Notes: a model not told the origin generated them from the sequence alone. DNA of 64,000 nucleotides from Pseudomonadota bacterium (GCA_018241425.1 JAFEDU010000003.1:248001-312000), one strand, 5' to 3'; shown: positions 39,399-46,943, counted from the stretch's first letter. Translations and numbers: made by a program.

Positions 39399-39938
39399 AT
39401 GAAAGCGACCGGACTCAATGCCTTCATGGCGCGGGTGGACGCAGCGGAATACGGGCTGTGCCGCCTCATCAACCGTGGGGCCGGATTCGCCCTGCCGCGC
39501 CGCGTATTCCAGATCGCGAGCCGCCTCGGCAATGGCGTGGTCTGGTACGTGCTGCTGGCGCTGCTGCCCGTCCTGTACGGCACCGGCGCGCTGCGGCCGG
39601 CCGGGATCATGGCGCTCACCGGGGCGCTCGGCGTCCTCATCTACTCGCTGCTGAAGCGCACCTTCGTGCGCGAGCGGCCCTTCATCACGCACGCGAGCAT
39701 CGACCGGGCCGCGGCCCCGCTCGACCGCTACAGCTTCCCCTCCGGCCACACCCTGCACGCGGTGGCCTTCAGCTGGCAGGCGATCGCGCACTTCCCGGAA
39801 CTCGCCTGGATGCTGGTGCCGCTCGCGGCGCTCATAGCCGCCAGCCGCGTGGTGCTCGGACTGCATTACCCCTCCGACGTGCTCGCCGGTGGCGCCCTGG
39901 GCGCAGCCCTCGCGGAGCTCGGCCTGGCCCTCGGCTGA
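39399..39938 (+). CDS. PAP2-family membrane phosphatase
   Basis: 179 residues from ATG 39399. Membrane helices include VVWYVLLALLPVLYGTGAL and GIMALTGALGVLIYSLL. The three phosphatase motifs are complete: KRTFVRERP, SFPSGHTLHA, and SRVVLGLHYPSDVLAGG (catalytic His and Asp). It removes phosphate from a lipid such as undecaprenyl diphosphate or phosphatidic acid on the outer face of the membrane. It stands before a glycosyltransferase gene, which suggests lipid modification, but the two do not overlap. Confidence 0.92.
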   Translation: MKATGLNAFMARVDAAEYGLCRLINRGAGFALPRRVFQIASRLGNGVVWYVLLALLPVLYGTGALRPAGIMALTGALGVLIYSLLKRTFVRERPFITHASIDRAAAPLDRYSFPSGHTLHAVAFSWQAIAHFPELAWMLVPLAALIAASRVVLGLHYPSDVLAGGALGAALAELGLALG

Positions 39939-39994
39939 TCGTGACGGCTGACCTCCCCCTCACGCGCCGCCCGCGGCGCGGTAACGGTTAGCGC

Positions 39995-41182
39995 GTGCGC
40001 GTCCTGCTCGTCTCCGACGTCTACTTCCCGCGCGTCAACGGCGTCTCGACCTCCATCCGCACCTTCCGGGGCGACCTCGGGCGCGAGGGCGTCGAGACGC
40101 TGCTCGTGGCACCGCGCTACCCGGGATCCGAGGACGGCACGGAACCGGGCCTCCTGCGCATCGCCTCGGCCGGCGTGCCGAAAGACCCGGAGGACCGCCG
40201 CATGCGCTGGGGTGCGCTGACACGCGCGCTCGATGCGCTGCCGCGCGGCTCGTTCGACCTGGTGCACATCCATACGCCCTTCGTCGCCCACTACGCGGGC
40301 GTGCGCAGCGCGCGGCGCGCGGGCGTGCCGGCGGTCGCCACCTACCACACGTTCTTCGAGGAGTACCTGCACCACTACGTGCCGGCATTGCCGCGCGCCA
40401 TCGGGCGCTTCGCGGCACGGCACTTCACCCGCTCGCAGTGCGCCCAGGTGCGGGCCCTGATCGCCCCGTCCGAGCCGATGCGGGCGGTGCTCGGCGACTA
40501 CGGGGTCACGACCCCGATCCACGTGCTGCCCACCGGGCTCCCGGCGGAATGCTTCCGCAGCGGCGACGGCGCGCGCTTCCGTGCCTACGCGGGCATCGCC
40601 CCCGGCCGGCCGCTCGTGACCTACGTCGGGCGCGTCGCGCACGAGAAGAACATCGGTTTCCTCATCGAGACCTTCCGCGTCGTGCAGGCCCAGGTGGGCG
40701 AGGCGCTGCTGGTCATCGCCGGCGAGGGCCCGGCCCGCGAGGCGCTGCGCGCGCAGGTTGCCTCCGCGGGGCTGAACGCCCACGTGCACTTCGCCGGTTA
40801 CCTGCCGCGCGAGACGCTGCTCCTGGACTGCTACGCGGCCGCCGACGTGTTCGTGTTCGCCTCGCGCACCGAGACCCAGGGGCTGGTGCTCCTGGAGGCG
40901 ATGGCGCAGGGCACCGCGGTGGTCTCCACCGCCGAGCTCGGCACGCGCTCGGTGCTCAGGGACGGGGCCGGGGCGCTGGTGGTGCCCGAGGAGCAGGGCG
41001 CCTTCGCCGCCGCGGTGGTGCGCCTCCTGAGGGATGCGGCGCTGCGCACCGAGCTCGGCACGCGCGGCCGTGCCTACGCGCAGACATGGTCCTCGGCCGT
41101 CATGGCCCGCAGGCTCGCCGCGCTCTACCGGGACGTGTGCGCCCCCGCGCGCGAGGCCGGCGACGCGCGCATCCTCGGCTGA
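39995..41182 (+). CDS. Glycosyltransferase family 4 (lipid mannosyl/glucosyl-type)
   Basis: 395 residues, GTG start. The N-terminal Rossmann half shows SDVYFPRVNGVSTSIRTF, LVHIHTPFVAHYAG and TYHTFFEEYLHHYVP. The C-terminal half has VTYVGRVAHEKNIGFLIE (phosphate-binding Arg/Lys), FASRTETQGLVLLEAMA (E-x7-E nucleotide-sugar motif) and AGEGP. The sequence is nearest to transferases that glycosylate diacylglycerol or phosphatidylinositol (PimB/MgtA/SqdX-like). The product is unknown; a glycolipid is plausible given the PAP2 gene 57 bp upstream. Confidence 0.9.
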   Translation: MRVLLVSDVYFPRVNGVSTSIRTFRGDLGREGVETLLVAPRYPGSEDGTEPGLLRIASAGVPKDPEDRRMRWGALTRALDALPRGSFDLVHIHTPFVAHYAGVRSARRAGVPAVATYHTFFEEYLHHYVPALPRAIGRFAARHFTRSQCAQVRALIAPSEPMRAVLGDYGVTTPIHVLPTGLPAECFRSGDGARFRAYAGIAPGRPLVTYVGRVAHEKNIGFLIETFRVVQAQVGEALLVIAGEGPAREALRAQVASAGLNAHVHFAGYLPRETLLLDCYAAADVFVFASRTETQGLVLLEAMAQGTAVVSTAELGTRSVLRDGAGALVVPEEQGAFAAAVVRLLRDAALRTELGTRGRAYAQTWSSAVMARRLAALYRDVCAPAREAGDARILG

Positions 41183-41195
41183 CTTATGTTGGGCT

Positions 41196-41219
41196 GGCGC
41201 CGCCCTCCGGCGCCGTCTT
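41196..41219 (+). terminator. Probable terminator after the glycosyltransferase
   Basis: GGCGCCG (41196-41202) and CGGCGCC (41208-41214) form a perfect 7-bp stem with a 5-nt loop, 14 bp after the stop. GTCTT follows, a weak T-tract. Confidence 0.4.
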
Positions 41220-41302
41220 CGCGGGGCGACAGCGGTGCGCCGCGGCCATTCTGAAGCTACACTGCCCGCAGGTCGCCTGACCGCGGGTGTGTGGAGCGGC
41301 AT

Positions 41303-42622
41303 ATGGGAGCAAAGCGGGCCCTGATCGTGGACGATTCCAAGTCCGCGCGCCTGTTTCTCGCTCGGGTACTGGAGAAGTACGACATCGACGTCGATTCCGC
41401 GGAGAGCGCGGAGGCGGCGATCGATTACCTGAGCAGCAACCGTCCGGACGTGATCTTCATGGATCACCTGATGCCGGGCATGGACGGCCTGCAGGCCGTG
41501 CAGCACATCAAGAACGACCCGCGCACCGCCACCATCCCCATCATGATGTACACCTCCCAGGAGGGAGAGCTGTACCTCGGGCAGGCCCGAGCGCTCGGTG
41601 CGGTGGGCGTGCTGCCCAAGCAGATCAAGCCCGCGGACGTCTCCAAGGTGCTCTACCAGCTGCACCTGCTGCCCGATCGCAGGAGCGGCGAGCAGTCGAG
41701 CTTCACCCCGATCAACGTCCGCATCGAGTCGGAAGCCCCCGAGATCGCCGCCACCGTGCTCTCCAAGCCGCTCACCGACAGCACGCTGCGCGAGCACTTC
41801 GCCGACCTGCGCCGTGCGCTGGTCGCAGGCGTCGACACCCAGACCGACCGCATCACCTCCGAGGTGCGGGCGCTGTTGCTGGAGGCCCTGCCGCAGCCCG
41901 CACCCGAACCGGTGGCGGAGGAGCCCCTCGAGCCGCCCCCGCCGCCGCGCGCGCCGCCGCCCTGGGCCTGGATCGTCGCCGGCACGGCGCTCGCGATCGC
42001 GCTCATCTCCACGGGGCTGTGGTGGCGCAGCGTACGGCTCCTGGAGGACCTGAAGTCCGAGGTCGCAGACCTGCGCACGCAACGCACGCCGGCGCTGCTG
42101 GTGCCCCCCGCCGGCGCCCCGGTGGCAGGCCCCGCGGCCGCACCTGCCGATGCCGCCGCGGCCCCCGTGGAGAGCCGCCCCATCGTGGCGCTGGTGCCCT
42201 ATGGCGCCGAGCCCCTGGGCGGGTCGCGCCTGGAGGTGATCCAGAAGCTCCTCAACCGCCTCGTGGCCGAGAGGCAGCCGGCGAGTGTCGACATCCGCAC
42301 CTACGCGGGGCGTTTCTGCCTGGTCGGCAATCCCACCGACGGCTACTCGGTCGCCCCGGAGGAGCTGCTGTATTCGCGCTGCGACCTGGTGGGCAACCCT
42401 TCCGACGAGGCGCAGTCCCCGGTGCAGCGCACGCCGCTGGCGCTCGCGAACCTGATCGGCGAGGTGCGCAACGCCTCAGGCGGCGCGGTCACGGTGAAGG
42501 TCGCCGCCGGCGAGAGCGGCGCGCTCGCGCAGCCCTACCCGCAGCTCGCCCCCGACGTGACCGCCGCGGAGTGGAACCGCGCCGCGATCGCCAACAACCG
42601 CATCGAGATCCGGGTGCATTGA
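41303..42622 (+). CDS. Membrane-anchored response regulator with OmpA-like C-terminal part
   Basis: 439 residues from ATG 41303, with GGAG 6 bp upstream. Residues 1-122 are a receiver domain with every key residue: Asp10, Asp11, phospho-acceptor Asp54 in FMDHLMPGMDG, Thr84 and Lys106. A helical linker and a proline-rich run (197-220) lead to one membrane helix (221-241, WAWIVAGTALAIALISTGLWW). A Pro/Ala-rich stretch and a C-terminal domain at about 300-439 follow. That domain ends WNRAAIANNRIEIRV, like the end of OmpA-type peptidoglycan-binding domains, but is divergent elsewhere. No DNA-binding domain or kinase is adjacent. A phosphorylation signal may thus be passed outward to the cell wall. 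Confidence 0.82.
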   Translation: MGAKRALIVDDSKSARLFLARVLEKYDIDVDSAESAEAAIDYLSSNRPDVIFMDHLMPGMDGLQAVQHIKNDPRTATIPIMMYTSQEGELYLGQARALGAVGVLPKQIKPADVSKVLYQLHLLPDRRSGEQSSFTPINVRIESEAPEIAATVLSKPLTDSTLREHFADLRRALVAGVDTQTDRITSEVRALLLEALPQPAPEPVAEEPLEPPPPPRAPPPWAWIVAGTALAIALISTGLWWRSVRLLEDLKSEVADLRTQRTPALLVPPAGAPVAGPAAAPADAAAAPVESRPIVALVPYGAEPLGGSRLEVIQKLLNRLVAERQPASVDIRTYAGRFCLVGNPTDGYSVAPEELLYSRCDLVGNPSDEAQSPVQRTPLALANLIGEVRNASGGAVTVKVAAGESGALAQPYPQLAPDVTAAEWNRAAIANNRIEIRVH

Positions 42623-43635
42623 ACTTAAGCGTACTGCCTGCCACCACAGCCGGGGATTTCCAGCCGCCGCTCTGGCTGCGCAACCATCACCTGCAGTCGA
42701 TGCTCGCCAGCACCTCCTGGCGGCGCACCAGCGTGCTCGCCCGGGCCGGCGGCCTCACCGCAGCCGCGCGCGAGCTGATCCTGGACTGCGGCGCGGGCGT
42801 GCGCCTGCAGGCCTTCCTCTCCACCCCCGCCGCTCCCGATGCCCGCCACGCCCCGGTCGTGCTGCTCCACGGCTGGGAGGGCAGCGCGGAGTCGATGTAC
42901 GTGCTCTCGCTCGCGCAACGCCTGTTCGCGCAGGGCTTCGAGGTGGTGCGCCTCAATCTGCGCGATCACGGCGAGACCCACCACCTCAACCGCGAGCTGT
43001 TCCACTCCTGCCGGCTGCCCGAGGTCGTGGGCGCGGTCGCCGCCCTGCAGCGCGCGCACCTCGGCGGCAGGCCGCTGCAGCTCGCCGGCTTCTCCCTCGG
43101 CGGCAACTTCATGCTGCGGGTGGCGGCACAGGCGCGCGCTGCGGACCTGAAGATCAGGCAGGTGCTCGCCGTCTCCCCGGTGCTCGACCCGTCAGCGACC
43201 CTGACCGCGCTGCAGAGCGGCTTTCCCGGCTACGAGATGTATTTCGTGCGCAAGTGGATGCGCTCGCTGCGCAAGAAGGCGATCGCCTGGCCCGGCGTCT
43301 ACGACTTCACGGCGCTCAGCCGTATGCGCGACCTCAAGGCCATGACTGCGGAGCTGGTGCGCCTGCACACCGAGTTCCCGTCGCTTGAGGACTACCTGAA
43401 CGGTTACGCGATCACAGGCGCGCGCCTGTCGCACCTTGAAGTGCCCTCGACGCTCTACACCGCGCTCGACGACCCGATCATCCCGGCGGCCGACCTTGCG
43501 CACCTCGCGGCCAGCCCGGCGCTGTCGGTCGTGACCACGCGGCATGGGGGACACTGCGGCTTCTTCGCGCGCCTGTCCGGGCCGACCTGGCTCGAGCGGC
43601 AGATGATCGCGCGGCTGGGGGGCGAGGCACCCTAG
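42619..43635 (+). CDS. YheT-like alpha/beta hydrolase
   Basis: 338 residues, TTG start overlapping the stop of the response regulator (TTGA). The N-terminus FQPPLWLRNHHLQSMLAS is the YheT signature. VVLLHGWEGSAESMYVLSLA gives the oxyanion region. Ser in LAGFSLGGNFML, Asp in TALDDPIIP and His in HGGHCGFF form the triad. The YheT family is thought to hydrolyse lipid or ester substrates in the cytoplasm; the exact substrate is unknown. Confidence 0.92.
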   Translation: MNLSVLPATTAGDFQPPLWLRNHHLQSMLASTSWRRTSVLARAGGLTAAARELILDCGAGVRLQAFLSTPAAPDARHAPVVLLHGWEGSAESMYVLSLAQRLFAQGFEVVRLNLRDHGETHHLNRELFHSCRLPEVVGAVAALQRAHLGGRPLQLAGFSLGGNFMLRVAAQARAADLKIRQVLAVSPVLDPSATLTALQSGFPGYEMYFVRKWMRSLRKKAIAWPGVYDFTALSRMRDLKAMTAELVRLHTEFPSLEDYLNGYAITGARLSHLEVPSTLYTALDDPIIPAADLAHLAASPALSVVTTRHGGHCGFFARLSGPTWLERQMIARLGGEAP

Positions 43636-43655
43636 TACTCCGCGGCGCCGTAGCG

Positions 43656-44051
43656 TCAGCCGCTGCGCTTTTCCTCGAACTGCACCACCGGCTGGCCGCT
43701 GGTCACGGTGACCGCGCCGTCGATGACGGCGCCCTTGGCGATGGCGATGCTGCGCGCGACGATGTCGGCGCGGATCACGGCGGTGGCCCCGATCTCGAGC
43801 TTGCCTTCGACCACCAGGCGGCCGGTGATGCGGCCGGCGATGACGGCCGCCTCGGCATGGATCTCGCCTTCCCACTGCGCGGTCACGGACATGCGCAGCG
43901 TGCCGGTGATCCGGCCATCACCGCGCACCGTCCCGCAGACGACGAGCGGCCCCGGAGTCTCCATATCTCCCGTGATCCGGACGCCTTCTGCGACGAACGT
44001 CGGGGAATCACCCACCGAATCAATCAATCGACGCTTCTGCGAGTCGCCCAT
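43656..44051 (-). CDS. Bactofilin (polymer-forming cytoskeletal protein)
   Basis: 131 residues. A short N-terminal tail is followed by the right-handed beta-helix of DUF583: AEGVRITGDMETPGPLVVCG, EIHAEAAVIAGRITGRLVVEG, and KLEIGATAVIRADIVARSI, at about one coil per 17-18 residues. Bactofilins self-assemble into filaments under the membrane and place cell-wall or motility proteins. It is divergent from the SPOR-domain gene (64 bp between starts). Confidence 0.92.
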   Translation of the reverse strand: MGDSQKRRLIDSVGDSPTFVAEGVRITGDMETPGPLVVCGTVRGDGRITGTLRMSVTAQWEGEIHAEAAVIAGRITGRLVVEGKLEIGATAVIRADIVARSIAIAKGAVIDGAVTVTSGQPVVQFEEKRSG

Positions 44052-44115
44052 CCGCCGCTCCGGGGTGCCATGCCGGGGTCATAATACGCACCGCCCCTGC
44101 CCCAGAAGGCCGACC

Positions 44116-44949
44116 ATGATCACATTCCGGGCAGCACGGCAGGTTCCGCCCGTCGTGCTCCTCTTCCTGTGCGCCGCCTGCAGCCGTGAGCAGCAGGACT
44201 GGCGCTCCGCGGAGTCCGCGGACACGCGCGAGGCCTATGCCCGCTTCACCGAGCAGCACCCCGACAGCGAGCTCGCCCGCCGGGCCAGGACCCGCGTGGC
44301 CGAGCTGGCCGAGGAAGCCGACTGGCGCAAGGCGGACGCGGCCGGAACGCTCGAGGCCTACAAGGGCTTCCTCCTGGGGCATCCCCACGGCACGTGGACC
44401 GAAGAAGCCCGCATCCGCATCGAGGGTTTCTCGCTCGGCTCGGCACCGCGGACGGCGCCCTCAGGGCAGGCGCCGCTCTCGGCCGGCCGCACGGGCGTGA
44501 ATGCCCTGCAGCTGGCCCGGGGATCCCCGGCGGGGGTTGCGGGAACCGAGGCCCCCGCCGCGGCAGCGCCGCCGGTGGCCGCGACCGTACCCGGCGGACC
44601 GCCGTCGGCCGAGGACCTGGCCCGTCCCGCCCCCGAGTCGCGGGAGACTAGCGCCTCCGCGGCGGTCGCACCGGCTACGGCCGTCCGCGTTGCCGACAGC
44701 GATGCCGGCTACGGCGTGCAGTTCGGGGCCTTCGGCAGCGAGGCGAGCGCCGGGAAAGAATGGGCCCGGCTGCAGGGCCGCTTTGGTACGCAGCTGCAGG
44801 GACTCGCGCCCCGCATCGTGGTCGCGAGCACCGGGGCCGGCACGCTCTACCGCCTGCAGGCCCCCGCCAACGGCGAAGCCCAGGCACGGGCGCTGTGCGC
44901 GACGCTGAAGGAACAGGACCAGGCCTGCGTTCCCGTCCTTCCGCGCTGA
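44116..44949 (+). CDS. SPOR-domain envelope protein
   Basis: 277 residues. The N-terminus VVLLFLCAACSREQ looks like a lipoprotein signal, though the residue at -3 is cysteine, which is atypical. Two similar 40-residue repeats follow, each with an EAY...F...HP pattern (DTREAYARFTEQHPDSEL and TLEAYKGFLLGHPHGTW). A long Ala/Pro-rich linker leads to a C-terminal SPOR domain (YGVQFGAFGSEASAGKEW, then LYRLQAPANGEAQARALC). SPOR domains bind denuded septal peptidoglycan. Standing next to bactofilin, it points to cell-wall or division work. Confidence 0.85.
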   Translation: MITFRAARQVPPVVLLFLCAACSREQQDWRSAESADTREAYARFTEQHPDSELARRARTRVAELAEEADWRKADAAGTLEAYKGFLLGHPHGTWTEEARIRIEGFSLGSAPRTAPSGQAPLSAGRTGVNALQLARGSPAGVAGTEAPAAAAPPVAATVPGGPPSAEDLARPAPESRETSASAAVAPATAVRVADSDAGYGVQFGAFGSEASAGKEWARLQGRFGTQLQGLAPRIVVASTGAGTLYRLQAPANGEAQARALCATLKEQDQACVPVLPR

Positions 44950-44960
44950 TTTTCCTTATG

Positions 44961-44994
44961 AAAAAGAAAAGGCCGTCGGTTTTCACCGACGGCC
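44961..44994 (-). terminator. Minus-strand intrinsic terminator
   Basis: A perfect 10-bp stem (GGCCGTCGGT, 44971-44980, with 44985-44994) and 4-nt loop. On the minus strand it is followed by TTTTCTTTTT (44970-44961). It ends a leftward transcript. The nearest minus-strand gene (TPR protein) stops 286 bp away and has its own hairpin, so a separate minus-strand RNA is possible. On the plus strand it lies 21 bp after the SPOR gene but has no T-tract there. Confidence 0.75.
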
Positions 44995-45035
44995 GAATGC
45001 CATCTGAGGCTCACACTGCTGCGCTTGGCTCCAAA

Positions 45036-45069
45036 GTGACAAATCGCGTCACCCGTCATGCTCTACGGG
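45036..45069. repeat. Two adjacent inverted repeats upstream of the sigma54-like promoter
   Basis: GTGAC-N7-GTCAC (arms 45036-45040 and 45048-45052) is followed at once by CCCGT-N8-ACGGG (arms 45052-45056 and 45065-45069). They lie about 40-75 bp upstream of the -24 element at 45110. They could be enhancer-binding-protein sites for a sigma54 promoter, or hairpins in a minus-strand RNA. I cannot decide between these. Confidence 0.4.
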
Positions 45070-45108
45070 ATCATCGATAAGTCATTGGTTCGTATCGGTT
45101 TTCGGCGT

Positions 45109-45123
45109 TGGCATACCCCTTGC
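45109..45123 (+). promoter_or_regulatory. Sigma54 (-24/-12) promoter candidate
   Basis: TGGCATACCCCTTGC matches the sigma54 consensus TGGCAC-N5-TTGC at all but one of the conserved positions, with exactly 10 bp between GG (45110-45111) and GC (45122-45123). Transcription would start near 45135, just before the two-hairpin RNA. The rpoN gene and the activator are not in this window. Confidence 0.6.
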
Positions 45124-45134
45124 TCTATCCCTAT

Positions 45135-45210
45135 CAGCTGCGAACAACTTCCCCGTGTTCGCTCCTACGCGCCGCGATGCGACTTCCCCCGCCTCGCGGC
45201 GCTTTTTTTT
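45135..45210 (+). ncRNA. Candidate small RNA with two ACUUCCCC loops
   Basis: About 76 nt. Hairpin 1: CGAACA (45141-45146) pairs with TGTTCG (45156-45161), loop ACTTCCCCG. Hairpin 2 is the terminator: GCGCCGCGA (45169-45177) pairs with TCGCGGCGC (45194-45202), its loop holding GACTTCCCCC (45181-45190), then eight T. Both loops therefore show ACUUCCCC, which is complementary to a G-rich ribosome-binding site. C-rich loops of this kind are known from regulatory RNAs such as sX13 of Xanthomonas. I see no similarity that would name this one. The start is inferred from the promoter and the end from the terminator. Confidence 0.6.
45169..45210 (+). terminator. Rho-independent terminator of the candidate small RNA
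   Basis: A 9-bp perfect GC-rich stem with a 16-nt loop followed by TTTTTTTT (45203-45210). It is the best plus-strand intrinsic terminator in the window. The nearest plus-strand gene stops 220 bp upstream, so it probably serves the small RNA. Confidence 0.85.
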
Positions 45211-45222
45211 GGGTGATCGGAG

Positions 45223-45273
45223 GGGAAACGGGACATGCGCTCGAGGGGGATCGAAAGTGATGCCCCGTTTCCC
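45223..45273. repeat. 10-bp inverted repeat after the TPR gene
   Basis: GGGAAACGGG (45223-45232) is complementary to CCCGTTTCCC (45264-45273), with a 31-nt loop that itself holds a TCGA-N6-TCGA pair. It starts 8 bp past the TPR-gene stop on the minus strand and may end or stabilise that transcript. There is no T-tract on the minus strand. Confidence 0.45.
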
Positions 45274-45280
45274 ACTCCGG

Positions 45281-45865
45281 TCATTGCTGCGCGAGCGGTG
45301 CTACCGGCACCTTCGCGTCGATTCGGTTCTGCGCCACCTGCCGCGCCTTGAGCGCCGTCAGGTTGGCCGCGATGAAATGCGCCTGCGGGTCCAGGGCCCG
45401 TGCGCGTGCGAGGTCCGCCTGGGCGGCCGGCACGTCCGCATCCAGCCAGTGCAGCACCGCGCGGTTCGAATAGGCGACCGCGCTCGCCGCGTCGCTCTCG
45501 TGGCGCGACTTCGGGTTCCACAGCGCCGCGGCGCCGTCGGAGGCGCGTGCGGCATGCACGGCGGCATCGCAAGCGGCGTGCGCCTTGTCCATCTGGCCGG
45601 TCATCGCGTACGCGACGCAGCGGTTGGTGGCGAGCGCCTGCGGGTCGCTCGTGAGCTCGGTCGGCGAGGGCGCGTACACCGCCTGCGCGGCGTGACCGAA
45701 GTCGCCCGTGGAAAGATTCTCGCCCCCGGTGCGGTTGCTGTAGGCGACGAGTACGAAGGTGTCGGCGCCGGCCTCGGCGGCCTGCGCCGCGCCGGCGAGC
45801 GTTGCGGTGAGGATCCCCAGACTCACCGCCTGGGCGTACCTGCCACGATTGCGGTGCATGAACAT
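45281..45865 (-). CDS. Secreted TPR-containing protein
   Basis: 194 residues from ATG 45865, with AGGAG 8 bp upstream. A signal peptide (AQAVSLGILTATLAGAAQAA) is followed by TPR-like helices: ALATNRCVAYAMTGQMDKAHAAC is the first unit (quoted here only by its ends ALATNR and AHAAC). AYSNRAVLHWLDADVPAAQ and DLARARALDPQAHFIAANL form the second. The region between (TFVLVAYSNRTGGENLSTG) is not recognised. It is probably a periplasmic protein-interaction module. It lies 124 bp downstream of the LysR gene on the same strand. Confidence 0.72.
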   Translation of the reverse strand: MFMHRNRGRYAQAVSLGILTATLAGAAQAAEAGADTFVLVAYSNRTGGENLSTGDFGHAAQAVYAPSPTELTSDPQALATNRCVAYAMTGQMDKAHAACDAAVHAARASDGAAALWNPKSRHESDAASAVAYSNRAVLHWLDADVPAAQADLARARALDPQAHFIAANLTALKARQVAQNRIDAKVPVAPLAQQ

Positions 45866-45989
45866 TTCGGTATCTCCTGTCGTGTCGCGGATTTCGCAGC
45901 GCGCCCGTATCTGCAGCGCGTGTGAGCACGATACGAACCGGGAGTCACACCGACAAACGAAAAGAATTGGCGCGACGGTTGATGAGCGC

Positions 45990-46880
45990 TCAGCCACGCT
46001 GGTACTCCGACACCGCCCAGCGCGTCAGCGCCTTCACCTGCGGCTTCTCCGCATCCTTCGGGCGGCTGACCAGGAAATAGGAATCCTGCGTCTCCAGCTG
46101 CACCGCGAACACGCGCACCAGCGCGCCGGAGCGCATCCACGAATCGCACAGCACCGCCGGCACCAGGGCGACGCCAAGTCCGCGCTCGGCGGCGCGCACC
46201 ACCGCGGACATGGTGTCGAACTCGATCACCTGCTTGGGTTCGGGGGTCTCCAGGCCCACCTCGTCCGCCCACTTGTCCCAGGCGAACGGGCGCGTGCGGT
46301 CGACGATGAGGGCCAGCGTGCCGAACAGCTCGCGGCCGAGCCGCGCCACGCGCGGCGCGTATTCGCGCGCGCATACGGCGATCAGCGGCGAGGAAAAGAG
46401 GCGCAGGCTCTTCATGCCAGGCGGTGCGCTGTCGGCGAGCAGGATCGAGACGTCCGCGGTGGGCGGGTGGGCGGCCGGGCGCGGGTCGCGGGTGTCCAGC
46501 TGCACGTCGACGTTGGGGTTCGCGGCGCAGAACGAGGACAGGCGCGGGATGAAGAGTTCGTTTGCGAACAGCGCCGGCACGCGGATGCGCAGCGTCTGGC
46601 GCCCGTTGCGGCGCGCGAGCTGCGCGAGCGTGTTGTCGAGCGCCTCGAGCAGCGGCTCGACCTCATCCAGCAGCCGGTGCGCCGCCGTGGTCAGCTCCAG
46701 TGCCCGTGTCTTGCGCTCGAACAGCCGCATGCCCAGTGCCGTCTCCAGCTCCTTCATCTGGTGGCTCACCGCCGAAGGGGTGACACACAATTCGTCCGCC
46801 GCGAACTTGAAACTGCGATGCCGCGCCGCCGCGCAGAACGCCCGCAGATTCTTCAGCGGCGGGGGTCGTGACAGGCGCAT
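45990..46880 (-). CDS. LysR-type transcriptional regulator, GcvA-like
   Basis: 296 residues. The N-terminal winged helix-turn-helix reads LKNLRAFCAAARHRSFKFAA then ELCVTPSAVSHQMKELE, the GcvA type. The periplasmic-binding-protein-like effector domain follows (RIRVPALFANELFIPRL, FDTMSAVVRAAERGLGVALV). The effector is unknown. It is divergent from cbpA across a 233-bp gap, and the TPR gene lies downstream on the same strand; either could be a target. Confidence 0.92.
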   Translation of the reverse strand: MRLSRPPPLKNLRAFCAAARHRSFKFAADELCVTPSAVSHQMKELETALGMRLFERKTRALELTTAAHRLLDEVEPLLEALDNTLAQLARRNGRQTLRIRVPALFANELFIPRLSSFCAANPNVDVQLDTRDPRPAAHPPTADVSILLADSAPPGMKSLRLFSSPLIAVCAREYAPRVARLGRELFGTLALIVDRTRPFAWDKWADEVGLETPEPKQVIEFDTMSAVVRAAERGLGVALVPAVLCDSWMRSGALVRVFAVQLETQDSYFLVSRPKDAEKPQVKALTRWAVSEYQRG

Positions 46881-46943
46881 CGTTACTCTTCAGCCGTGAC
46901 CAAAATCCGCACAGGTGCCAAAGCAAGATCCGTACCCGCGACC

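Noticed and set aside
44958..45080. A 40-codon frame beginning MKKKRPSVF just after the SPOR gene
   Set aside because: There is no ribosome-binding site, it crosses a terminator hairpin and two inverted repeats, and the composition is not protein-like.
45088..45101. A GGTTCGTATC-type sequence resembling a tRNA T-loop
   Set aside because: No matching acceptor, D or anticodon arms can be drawn around it.
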